Assembly (NCBI GenBank): GCA_001939145.1
Contig: LSRX01000128.1
Location: forward strand, 95,750-159,749
DNA from: Symbiodinium microadriaticum
Lineage: Eukaryota > Sar > Dinophyceae > Suessiales > Symbiodiniaceae
DNA: 64,000 nucleotides
Direction of reading: 5' to 3'
Part shown: one piece after another, positions 47,631 through 58,428 of the stretch
How the letters are laid out: every line of letters starts with the position of its first letter
Numbering within the stretch: the first letter of the stretch is position 1
Translations under genes and position numbers: made by a program
The notes under the pieces: model-generated
The model's database searches: none
What the model was told of the DNA's origin: nothing
Seen by the model: only the letters and a program-made list of their open reading frames with translations

Positions 47631-49079
47631 TCAGTGTGGCCTGCGATCCCAGAAGCGTACGGCAGAGCCGCGCGGACCTTCAGTGGAGCGACCATCCACA
47701 TATGCCTCGATGTCCCTCAAAAAAGAAGGACAGGGATGAAACAAACGAGAGAGTGTGCCGAGCGCTATCTCCTCGCCTTCCACCTCTACGCGCTCGCTAG
47801 CCGTGAGCTGCTGGGGCCCCTGTGCCAGACAGGGCGCTAGAGGAGCAACGAAGTCCTCCCAGTGCCCGTGCAGAACCCTCTTCTTGTGAGCCTTGTCTTG
47901 AAGCTCCACCTCCCTAACGGCTGCGATGTCGAGAGGCGGGAGGAGGCATGCAGAGCGGTAAAGGCAGGCTCCGGACCTTTTGAGGTGGTTCTGCAGACGC
48001 ACTACCGTGTGGTAGTGTCGGAGACAAGCCACACAGGTTGGCCCATGAGCCAGAAGCCGGGTAGGGGAGATGACCTCATGACGACGTGCCAGATGCACTG
48101 TCAGATGCTTCCTCAGGGGGAACAGAGCACCACAAAACTCGCAAGGAAAGAACTGGCCGTTATCTGAAGAACCAGCCGGGGGGTCGGGATGGGCAACAAC
48201 AGGCTCGGGAACGGATGAGGGCTGGGCAGCCCAGGACTCGAGGTCCGCGAGCCAAATCTTGGTTGCATGTTTGAGCTGGCGAGTCCACCAGCCCGGGTCA
48301 TCCCAGACGGCTTCCAGCAGAGCTTTGAGTGGACAGGGCGAGGCCTGCAGGACTCTCGCCACAGGCAGGTAGAGAGAGGCATGCGAGACGTCGCTGGCAA
48401 CTGATCCCAGCCAAGAGCCAGCAGGATCCACCTCCCACTGAACCCAGAGCAATCTCAGCAGGGTATGTGGCCCGTGGCGGGCCATTTGACGGAGGAGGAC
48501 TGACCGTGCCAACGCCAAAGCCAAAGGCGGGGAAGGAGCCGCCGCAGTCCGAAGGACAGTGTAGGCATGCGGTTGGTGTGCATCCTTTGTTCTGGGAATG
48601 AGAGCACGCCAAAGGGCAACATAGTGCTTGGCCCAGCTACGGGAGTGAAGTGCAGCACCGAATCTGATGGTCGAGCTGCCAAAAACAAACTTGGACAAAA
48701 CCAAGGAACGCAACAAAGCCCGCCGAGTGGACAAAGGGATCTTCTGCGCGCTGAATAGGCGACGCCCAAGAGAACGTACGCCATTGGCAGCCAGGGCATG
48801 ACGGAGACCAATGTCAGGTGCAGGAGTGAGGGTGGCAGTAACAATGCCTCCGAGATGACAGTAAGCACTGACAATCGGAAGGCAGTGGGTGTTTCCACTG
48901 ACAGCACTTGTGATCGTCAAGAGGGAAGAGGCGCCGGTGGGGTGCCGCGGCCAAAGCTCATCCTTCTCTTGATATCTGGTAGCCACTAGGGCAGCAGTTT
49001 TGTCCCTGGCATGCCGATAGAGTCGGCCTGTTCGACGTAGACCTGGGTGACTTGTTGATGGCACGGCCAAGACCAACAA
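47631..49079 (-). pseudogene. LINE ORF2, C-terminal part: RT thumb region and zinc fingers
   Basis: Frame of 482 codons continuing the RT-bearing frame after frameshifts. From about TAALVATRYQ onward it reads as the region after the catalytic core: LPIVSAYCHLGGIV is the conserved 'yrhLG' strand, followed by the helical RSLGRRLFSAQKIPLSTRRA. Farther on is a C2H2 finger (C-x2-C-x12-H-x4-H, CEFCGALFPLRKHLTVHLAR, about 48150) and a C-x2-C-x12-H-x6-C finger (CVACLRHYHTVVRLQNH, about 48020). C-terminal Cys/His fingers are typical of LINE ORF2 and probably bind nucleic acid. The stop is about 70 bp from the 3' tail. The first ~20 residues are out-of-frame sequence, and the RT-bearing frame must cross two shifts between about 49080 and 49000 to reach this part. 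Confidence 0.85.
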
Positions 49080-52000
49080 CCTCTGGCTGGGAATGCATGT
49101 GAACGAAATCGTCCGCCCATGACCCGCAACTGAGGGTGCCTGGCACAGAGAGTTCCCAAGGCTCGGTGTCGCGCGGAACTGGCATCGGGGTTGCTAGGCC
49201 CGCGACGAGAAGGGCCTCGTCCGCTGCACGGAGGTAAGCGCTGAACGCAAACCCGAAGAACAAGTCGGCGAGCCCATCTCCTGGGCGGGTCCCACAATGT
49301 GTGAGGGTAAGCGCCACATCTTTGTCAAGTCTAAACCAGGTGCCTTGTAGCACGTCCGTGGCGACGCGTTGGAGGTGTTCCCCACACCCGGAATCGGGAA
49401 CAGTAGCAAGCCCCTCAAGATGTGCCTTGAGTTCGGAAAGTGCTGCTGGGGGCAATCTGAGTCGATGAAAGAGCTCCAGCAGGGCCCGGTCGGAGTCCCC
49501 TACCGGTAGGAGGAGCTGTCTGACCACTCGATAGAAGGCGGATTTCACGTCAAAGAAGAGCAGGGCCCACGGACGGGCAGAGGCATGGCAAAAGGCCTGA
49601 AACACCTTGGCAGCCAAAGAAATAGCTTCAGTACTGACGCCTGGTAGGACCCCTGCCTGCAAGTCTTGTGGACAAAGATGAGCGCTGAGGCATGTACGAA
49701 TGTGTTTGTGCAGCATCTTGCTCGGTACACATGACAGCAGGATAGCCCTGAACTTAGTACAGTCGAAGGCAGCAGATGCCTTTTTTGCAAGAGGCATAAG
49801 GGCCCCTCCTCGAAATTCGAGGGGTTCTTGCACGCCAAGAATGCCTTTGACAAAAACTGGCAGGAGGGCTCTGGCTGCCCCTTGAGAATGCACTTTGAGA
49901 AGTTCGGCGGTCAGGCCGTCCTGTCCACAGGCTTTGCCATTTTTAAGTCCAAGGACCGACTGCTCGACATTGGTCAGCGTGGGTACTACAGCCAAGTCGA
50001 AGCACGGGGTCTGCAGAACATTCGCGGCTTTCTGGTTCATGAGTGCCTGGGCATATCCGCCTGGAGGAAGGAGCTCACCGGATTCCAGACTGGCAAAGTG
50101 CTCCCTCCAGAGGGCTCGCTGCGCTTTGACATCAGCCGCCAGAACCCCATCCTTATCTGCAACTGCCGGGAGAGGCGTGAACGCCCGGCGCCTTTTCGAA
50201 GCGGCGCTCGGAAACGCCTTCCGCACCGCCCGATAAAGATGCTTGGGGTCCCGTATGTCAGAGAAGGAGATGTTCTCGACTAGGCCGGCCAGGTATTGCG
50301 CTCGATCTTGGCGCACCGCGGCCCGAAGTTGCAGGCCCACTTGACGCAGCCTACCGCTGGCCCCAGCAAGAGCCTGTCTAGCCTGCCTGACCCAACGGTC
50401 ATAGAGGACAATAGCTTGGGGAGAGAAAGAAGTGTGCCGGGCGGCGTGAAGGAAGGCCGCAAAGCCGAGCAGCAAACGCCTGCGCTGCAGCTCTCTATCA
50501 CTTGCACGCAGAAAGTCACGAAGACCCCGTCTGGTGTGGACAAGGAACAGGGTGGCTGGTTGTATGTAAGCTTGCTGAGGCTTGCATGGCACTGTCTCCT
50601 GAAGGGCAGCCCCTGCCTGCTGCCAACTGGAGACCAGGGCACCATAGTGGGCATCTATATGTGTGCCCCAAGATGTAGTGGGAGCAGCAACTGCGGCAGC
50701 CAGCTGGGCTTCGTAGACAGGTGAAGACGCACCAACAGGGGGCCGAACTGCTTGGCGCCTAAAAGAACCCTGTGGCTTGCCGACGGGAGCGGGTACATGC
50801 AGCCGGACTCGCAGGAGTACTGGATCGTGATCCGGGTGCACTTGTAGCGCCTCAAAGTCTAACTGGACCCAAGACTGAAGAGAGTCAGCAGGCCAGCCGA
50901 TCGGAACCGCGACGTAGTCAAGACGATGTCGGTGTCCTGACGGCGCAGTCCAGGTGGGACTAGGCCCCCGGTGACAGTGTTCGAAAGTGGATGGAACCCA
51001 CATTTCCACCTCGGCAAGAAACTGGTGAAAAACTTCACCTGCTGTATTTTCTGGTTCCGGATCATGATCAGAAACCGAGGGAGAGGGGACAGAGCCAAGC
51101 CAAGCATTAGCGTCAGTCAAAACGACTAGTTCCGACCCTCGGGGGCGTTTGGCCACGTCTTGTCTGCATCTGGCCCAAAAGGCAGCAATGGTCGATACAT
51201 CTGTATTGGCCCCAGACGGCCCGTGTGCCACCAAAACAGTCCAGCTGAGAAAAGGGGCCGAGACCTGGACAGTCATGTGCCTGGGTGAAAGCCCCGTGAC
51301 TGTGAGATGCTCTCGTTGCAGGAAACGGGGCTCATCAGCCACAACCGCATACGATACCCTCTTAGCCACCCATAAAGCAACTCCATGGTGTCCTTGGGGA
51401 TCTGAGGAGGAATGCAGCATAATAAAATCTTTGTCCGGGAGGACTTCTGAGCTTGGAAGACGCGTCTCTTGGAGGCCAAGAAAAAGGACGCCCAGCTGTG
51501 TGACCTGTTGTTTGAGGATGTCTCTCTTAGCCACAACTCTCATGCCTGGGCCTCGCGGACCTTTGCCAGAGGAATGCGGGTCATAGAGCGAAAGCACATT
51601 GTACGACATGAAGGTGCAGCTGAGCTGGACGGGCTCAGACGAACTAGGCGCGGCCACAAAACCCATGCTGGGATCTGACAAGGTCGGGAGGGGGGAGGAT
51701 TGCATTCGGAGAGCCTCCGACTCAAACGCAAAGAGGGTCGGCAGATCCGAAGAGCCGGACGCTGCAAGCCACATCCACGACTTCAATGGATGTGCAAATA
51801 CCCTGGCCGGCCACTCCGGCAGCATGACTTGATCAGAGGCTGGCGGACGTCGGCGACAATGCTTGGCAAGTTCGTCACACAACTCATTGCCTAGCTGTCC
51901 CGAGTGCCCTTTAACGTGCTCATGCGAGAGAAGTACACGCTGTGCCGCAAGCTGGCGCAAATACATGGTGAAAGTGGCCAGAGCCGCAGCAGGATCTTGG

Positions 52001-53817
52001 GACCCGGCTGGGATGCGCGCTACAGCAAAAGTACCGTGACCAGCCGCCGTACAGTCGTAGAGGCAGACAACCGGCATCGAGTAAGCTGCGGCATATTCGA
52101 TGACCCAGATCAAACCCCATGCTAAACCCAGAAGCTCGCAAGTGAGAGGGCTGTCATCCCTTTCTCCCAGATTATATAGGTCGTGAGGGGGCCTGGTGGT
52201 CCCGGCCGCGTGCCCGACAAGGTACAAGCCGGAGTCAGTCTCCAGCCAGACAGAAAGTGCCCAGGCGCCGGCAGCACAGTTGCCTGAGGCCGCAGTAGCA
52301 ACGCCGGTGGAACCGTCCGAGAAAACCAACAGACGGGTGCAAGGGGTATGTGTAGGTACCTGATTGCTGAATTGGACAGCCTCGAAAAGGCGGCGTTTGT
52401 GCGGAGGCACAAGAGGGTCTCGCAGGAGTGGCCCAAGATCAGTATCCAGCCAGTCAGGACTCGGTGGGGGCGTTTCCGCGGGCACCAGACTTTCCAGCTT
52501 CAGCACACTTTCCTGGTGGGCAGTAAGCGGGAGCCGTTCGCAGAGGCTCACTTGCACAGGCAGGCTGGGTGAGGGTGGTGCAGGGCACTTCTGGCAGGAA
52601 CTGGGAGCAGGCGGTGAAAAATAATCCACGAGCACTTCAAGGAGTGTACGGGACAGAAAAAAGGCCTCTGAGTCAGGACAGCGAATAGCTTCTTCCAGGA
52701 GCGTCGGTCCTAGTTGTACATCGATATCTGCAGGTGCTTCCTCGAGCTCGGGTCGAACCGCCTGGGCCTGGTTGAACAAACTCAGGGGTCGACCAAGCTC
52801 TACGGACCTCCGGCTGACAAGAGGCCGGGGAATCGCCTGGACTGTGGTCCGTGACAGCTGGTGGGTTTGGCCGACGCAAGCCAGTGCCTCCCCAAGGCCA
52901 CTGGCTGTGGTTGGGGGTGAGCGCATGCCAGCAACACTCTGCATACCTATATAGAGACAAAATACGCAAACGGCACATCTGGCTCTAGGAACAGGACGCA
53001 GAAAGAAGCGCACGCTCAGCATCAGACCTCTGAGGGGAAGGAGCACCAGGACAGCTAACACTTGCCTGAGGATTGTCAGGCACCGATGCATCTCCACATT
53101 GGAGCGGGGTTGCTGATGGCCAAAACGCGAGCGGGGCAGGAGGACAGGGGTGGAAACTGAGGCGCCTTGAGCAAGGACGTGTTCCGTGAACTCAGGATTC
53201 CACATGACATCTCGACCACCCCTCTGGTGCTGGTGGTGCATGGTCTCGTTGTGTGCCTGAAAACCTGGTGGCGGATTGGTGGCACCCACTCCCCTCTGTG
53301 AGCTGCCTGTGCCAGCATCTGGTCTAGTTGAGGCTGAAGCGTCTCCTAGACTGTCGTCGTCATGGGTACTGCCAGGGTCAGAGGTATCTGAATCCTGGTC
53401 ACCGCGTCCGTCTCCTGGGCCGGGAGGCTCGAGGTCCGTTGCAGTACTCCAGGGCCTTCTTTTCCAGAATTCCAGGACCAGCACTTGTCCCGGGTGCACA
53501 TGTCTAACGTGATTGGCCATTTGGTATGGAGCATACCCTCCGAGGAGGCGTACAAAATGCGACGGAGGGCAAGAACTCGCAAATCTGGCACACAAGTTAG
53601 TCACATCGACCCTCCCTCGAGGAGCGTACGCCCATTGGAGTTCCAACAAAATGGGGCGCGCGTCCAGAGCGTAGAGTACTCCTGGGAGGAGGCCTGTGGG
53701 AAAGGGCAAAGAAAACATGGTCTGACGGAAGGCCCCCTCGAGCATGGTCGCGCACCGCTGGCGTGGTTGGCAAGAAAGTGAGGTCGGTCTCCGGAAGAGA
53801 CAGGTGGCCTGCTGCAA
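48958..53817 (-). pseudogene. LINE ORF2, central part: RNase H, APE endonuclease, reverse transcriptase
   Basis: Frame of 1619 codons. Residues about 40-118 finish the fourth module. Low-complexity sequence and hydrophobic segments (about 245-305) follow. RNase H (about 494-660) has all four acidic positions: FSDGST, CELLGLAWGL, LYDCTAAG and NELCDELAKH, preceded by the His of KGHSG. The APE-type endonuclease (about 734-1000) shows MSYNVLS, GLQETRLPS, LTDANAW, RLDYVAVP and HPDHDPV. Reverse transcriptase (about 1285-1575) shows KFRAILLSC, motif A FFDVKSAF, motif B GTRPGDGLADL and motif C SWADDF, with Trp at the usual Tyr position of YxDD. The frame is lost about 30 codons after motif C. The order RNase H-EN-RT is unusual. 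The start at 53817 is only where the open frame begins; it overlaps the preceding frame by about 220 nt, so translation probably ran through from upstream in the ancestor. Confidence 0.92.
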
Positions 53818-54495
53818 CGGTTCGCAGGGGACTCTCGCTCTGACTGTTTACCTGGAGCCGGAAATTAGACAATTCAGTAAACAACCATACTCCAGGCTCA
53901 AAGGGGCCCAGGGCGAGAGGCGTTGAGCGCCAACCCTCTATGGAAGCCAACATGGTAGACAGTGGAAGGGGCGGAACCACAGGAGCACCTTCTGGGAAAA
54001 CGGTAAACAGCGTTCCTGCCTGTACGTGCAGCCGGTCGGAGAGGGGAGACGCCCAAGGCAGGTCCCCGACAAAGACCGACACGTCATGAGTCTCGATCTT
54101 GGCAAGGTGCAAAACGTCCCCAACAAAAATGATAGGAGGCACCACTACCGTGAACAGACGAAACGGAAGGACAAAGCTGACGATCTTGGCAAGGTGCAAA
54201 ACGTCCCCAACAAAAATGATAGGAGGCACCACTACCGTGAACAGACGAAACGGAAGGACAAAGCTGACGATCAAGATGGGCACACCAGTGAAAGTCCAAT
54301 CCGGCACTGCAAGAAGACAGGGCGTATCCAAAGCTGGCTGTAGCTGAGGGGACAGAAGCCTGGGAAACCTGTGCTGATTATGTGCATCTCTTTCTGCGTC
54401 AACCAGGGCACAGGCCTGCTCGGTCGTGACCGGAAGCGAGGTCTGAACGACGACGACTTCGGGCACATATTCTGGCATGAGCACAAAGAAAGGCA
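53465..54495 (-). repeat. ORF2 module 4 (~343 residues, 314 without its internal duplication)
   Basis: Protein-level repeat. Anchors: FFVLMPEYVPEV, AVPDW, GTLFTV, LSTMLASIEGW, LYALDARPI, CPPSHFVRLLGGYAP and GQVLVLEF. The last third lies in the RNase H/RT-bearing frame. Confidence 0.75.
54095..54268. repeat. Exact 87-bp in-frame tandem duplication
   Basis: GATCTTGGCAAGGTGCAAAA starts at 54095 and again at 54182. The two 87-bp copies are identical as far as I can read. Each encodes 29 residues of module 4. Confidence 0.9.
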
Positions 54496-54667
54496 AGCGA
54501 TGTGCGATGGGGACCTCCGCATCATCGGCTGTCAAATGTTGCAGCGTGGGCCCGGCTTCAGGGTCACCTATACCTGTGTCAGAGAGTGGTTGGACCTCAT
54601 TGGAAGCTGCTGAGGTCGGCGCAGCAGCACCGTCCTCGCCGGTGACGGTAGCTCCACCCCCTTCCTG

Positions 54668-55632
54668 AGCTGTGTACGCCAACACAAACACCTGACCAGG
54701 ACGAGCAGGGAGCAGACCTGATTGAGGGTAATCTCCAAGCAGGATGGTGCGCCATCCGAGCGGGGCATCGTTGTTGAAGTCATCCAGTATGCTGCCAAGA
54801 TTGAGCACCCCGTTGACGACATAAGCAGCGCACCAGCCCCGCTCGAGGAACCTACAATCAAAGATGGCCATATGCCAAACTTCAGGTCTGGTGGTACGCC
54901 TCCTTTCCCCAACAGCCACAACAGTATGACAGGGGACGCCATGGAGAGCCACGTCTAAGGGTCGTGGGTCCCCGGCGAAAATGCGCATGCGATGCAAACA
55001 GGCTCCAGTGACTTCTGAGATCTGGCGCCGGTAGCGGGCCGGGTTATGCAGGTCCGCTAGCATGAGCTGCCCCTGGCCACGTCCAGCAAGACAGTATGCC
55101 GGACCAAAGTCAGGGGGGGTCAAGGTAGTGCCATTACCCCAGACATGCCGCAGCAACAGAAGCTGTCCCAGTGACAGAAGCACCGGAGGCTCGGTCTCCT
55201 CTGGCAAAAACAGGACAAGCATACCCGGAAAAACATGGGTTCTGTGGCCGGGGGGAAGCAGCTGCAGATCTGGTCCAATCCAGACTGCGATGCCGGCCTG
55301 CCGGGGCAGGTCGGCTATGTGAACCAACTGCTGTGCATCGACATACTCTGGTATGAAAGCCACGTAGATTCTGTTATCTATGAATGTCGAATCGAAACAG
55401 ACTCCATGACTCCATGACCCCAAGCGTGCCAGTGCGGCGCAGTGACAAAGGTTGCCATGCCCGATTGAGGTTGTGGCAACACAGGAAGCAGAGAAGGTAG
55501 GTGAACCTGATGTGTGCTGGATCTACAGGGTTGCAACGCCTGGACTAGATCTTCGGTCGTGGTGGGAAGGGGGAGGTCCACTGAATGGACATTCGGAGTG
55601 AAGTCATAGGTGAGGATCAAACATTGCACCGT
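54668..55632 (-). repeat. ORF2 module 3 (~321 residues)
   Basis: Protein-level repeat. Anchors: CLILTYDFTPNV, TAPHW, GMLVLF, LGQLLLLRHVW, MAIFDCRFL, DAPLGWRTILLGDYP and GQVFVLAYT. Interrupted by the 8-bp duplication shortly after TAPHW. Confidence 0.75.
55401..55416. repeat. 8-bp tandem duplication causing a frameshift
   Basis: ACTCCATG occurs twice in tandem. The two overlapping minus frames here join into one continuous frame if a single copy is counted. Confidence 0.85.
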
Positions 55633-56239
55633 GCGAACCTCCTCACGAATGCCTGCTGCCTGAGCTTCCTGGTCATCGATATCCGGCTCGACAAGATGGC
55701 CAAGGTCATAAGGCAGTCGAGGGTGCCAGGGGCCGCCCAAAATAGGGACAAAGGAGCGCAAAGTGTCAAGGTGTGCTTGAGAGCTGGCGGTATCACCCCG
55801 TGGTTCCTGCAACAGCCGGTGTCTCCGCAGGGCTGCACTAAGAAGAAGGCCGACCAGAAGGAGAAGCCCAAAGCTGACAATTGCACACCACAGACAAAAG
55901 TCGGCCTGTTCGACAGCTGCCCGATCGAGGAGAACACTAGCGGTAGGCGAGAGGGTTGCAGTGGAGGAGGCGGGCACGGCCGAGGCCGCATGGACTGCTG
56001 CCAGCCCTGCCATCCAGATGCCCGTCTTGGTGCTGCGGTTAGCTCCCGGCCGTGTTCGCGATCGACTACGTTCCCTCTGGCATGGTTCCAGCTGCGCGTC
56101 CCCTGGTCGAGGCTCAGCCTCGGAGCTGGAAGCCGAAGGCTCCCCATCGGACGAGGACCCTGTAGTCTCGTCCTGGTCCAAAACAAGGCCCCCGTCGGTG
56201 TTCCCGTCTGAGGAGCCAACTGCTGAGGAATCCTGGACA

Positions 56240-57233
56240 TACGTCAGTCTTACGCAGGAACCATGTGGTGCCCTAAAATAGTCACTGCCGTCCAGAATCT
56301 CTGTGGGCACGCCAGTGGCTTCGACGCTAAAACCGAACGGTGCATCCTGCTGAAAGCACTCGAGAACAGCCGGAATCTCAATGAGGCCTTCAGCAGCGAC
56401 TACCCAGCTGATATCCTTGAGAAGGAGACGCGCATCCAGGAATACCACGTGGAGTGGTGGGGACGCCTGCAGTGTTGACGGAGGGGGATTTAAGACGATC
56501 TGTGTGACGGCAACAACGGATTTGCACCTCTGACCCAACACTGAAAGATCAACCAGGCGGGGCTGAATCGGGCAAACCGCCGTATTACGTCTATCGTAAC
56601 CCAAGATGCGCTCCACTTCAGCTCTAAAGGCCGCGGTGGTGGAAACTTCGTCAGGATCTATGGCCACTACTCGAGAGCCTTCATCTGTAAGCAGCAAAAA
56701 TGCCACGAGATGCGGACCTTCGAAACTGGGACAGGGATAGTGCCAGTCATGTCTGTCGCGAAGCATGTCAGCTAAGGCTACTGGTGGAGGCAATGGCACT
56801 GCAGTCTGCCTGACGAAGACAGTATCTCCAGCGAGAAACTGATACCAGTCGCGGTGATCAAGAACTCGGCCATGCAGGTAAACCTCGAGACCGTGCATTT
56901 GCTTGAAGCCTGCCTTTACAAGAAATGCTGCGCGACTGAGTCGACCATGAAAGGACAGGGCGAAAAGACGCCCATCCACTTGTCGGGAATCCACCAGAAC
57001 ATGAGAGCCGCGGCGATCCCAGGGGGGAACGGCCAACACGGAGCCAAAAGCAGTGTCAGGCTGCGGGACGGCTGGCAACAGGCAGTCAAAAGACAGATCA
57101 AAGGCCGAGTTCTGTGTATCCGAAAGTGCCCTGAGTGCAGTGTCAACATCACAGGGGGCTTGCAGCACAAGCCTGACAAGCTCGGGCTGAAAGCGCGGAG
57201 CAAAGATCAGGAAGCTTGCGTCTATAAAGGCTT
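56240..57233 (-). repeat. ORF2 module 2 (~331 residues)
   Basis: Protein-level repeat. Anchors: FLIFAPRFQPELV, AVPPW, GDTVFV, LADMLRDRHDW, VVFLDARLL, DAPFGFSVEATGVP and GSCVRLTYV. Confidence 0.75.
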
Positions 57234-57459
57234 CCCCGTCCACAGCAAGCTCTTCCTCATCTGAGTCGCCGGTGGCCAGATTGAGGTGAGCCTCGGGGTC
57301 CGGGGGTGGTGGGTCATCCCTTCTGAAGGCTCGAGGCCATATGCGCGTAGCTGCGTGGGCCCCATGCGCCCCGTTGCGCTCCGCACCCGCTGAAGCCAGA
57401 TCACGTTGGCCGGGGCCCGGAGAGGCTGACAATTGGAGAGGAGCCGGAATGGCACGCGC

Positions 57460-58428
57460 AACAGGAACAACACTGAGCTCCAGGGTGCACTCATCACTCA
57501 CTTGAGCAATCTGTTCTGAAAAAGGGACACCTGAAACTTGCAGCTGAAAACCTGTGGGCACCCGGAAACCAAGGATCCCCAGTACATGGCTGATGTGAAG
57601 ATCACCCTCAGCGACATGCAAGAAGGTTGGGTTCAAACCAATGGCACGGGGATCAACAAATGCGAAGATTCCGACGCGCGCCCCGCTGGCAGACCTGGGC
57701 ACTGCCGCGAAAACTCCGCGCATCAGAGTGCCTCTAAAGACAAGGTCGTTCAGGGGACTATGGGGCTTAGGGTACCCAAAAATAAGGTCATTCAGATCTG
57801 AATCCAGGGCAACGGCCGCCTGTGCCTGTATCTCGGACCTCGAGTATCCAATATGGGGAATGACACGTGTGACATGGCTCATCATGACACACCAATCACA
57901 GGCAAGTCTTTCCCGTGGCACTGCTGGTGGAGCATCCTGCCAGAGACTCATATCCTGCAACATATTGGAAAGAAGGGGCCTGGATAGCTGCATGGTTCCC
58001 TTGGGCTGGAACCGGAATACGTGACCTGGACTGGCTGTCACAGCTTCCTCTGGTCCGAGCGGGACATCCCGATTGCCATAGAACACCTCCCAGGGAGTTT
58101 GCGCGTAGACCCTGGCAATGGAGGCAAGGGAAGTCCGGTTGACATAGCTCCAGTCAAACCAAGCAAAGACAGGTCCGTTATAGGCAGAAAAGTCCAAAAG
58201 GAAAATTGCGCGGTCCGCGGCCTGAGTCCAACTAGGGACTGCGATGAGGGAAGCGGCTCCTTCGGCGACTTGTGGCACAGTCTCAAGCAACACCCAGTGG
58301 TCTCGGAGCTCGGGGTAGTAGTCAAGGGCCTCTTGCATGATTGCAGATCGTGTGAAAGGTGCCCGCAGGTGCGCCAGGAAATGTCGCACGGAATGGCCGG
58401 CTTGGAACAAGATACAATGTTTGGGCAT
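57460..58428 (-). repeat. ORF2 module 1 (~323 residues)
   Basis: Protein-level repeat. Anchors in order: HCILFQAG at the start, AVPSW, GHVFRF, LSNMLQDMSLW, FAFVDPRAI, GFRVPTGFQLQVSGVP and CTLELSV. Confidence 0.75.

Larger units (their letters stand above)
53597..55423 (-). pseudogene. LINE ORF2, modules 3-4 section
   Basis: Frame of 608 codons that continues the upstream frame after an 8-bp tandem duplication. It contains the last three quarters of module 3 and most of module 4. An exact 87-bp tandem duplication (29 residues, SFVLPFRLFTVVVPPIIFVG-containing) is visible inside module 4. The frame drifts out of register near 53750-53700, where the RNase H/RT-bearing frame takes over (PGVLYALDARPI). 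I recognise no known domain. Confidence 0.8.

Noticed and set aside
47483-47800. 105-codon plus frame across the LINE 3' end
   Set aside because: It crosses the target-site duplication and the element's tail, so it cannot be an old gene.
55585-56211. Plus-strand open frames of 100-200 codons across the LINE
   Set aside because: They are shadows of the minus-strand polyprotein, which has recognisable domains or repeated modules in the opposite frame.
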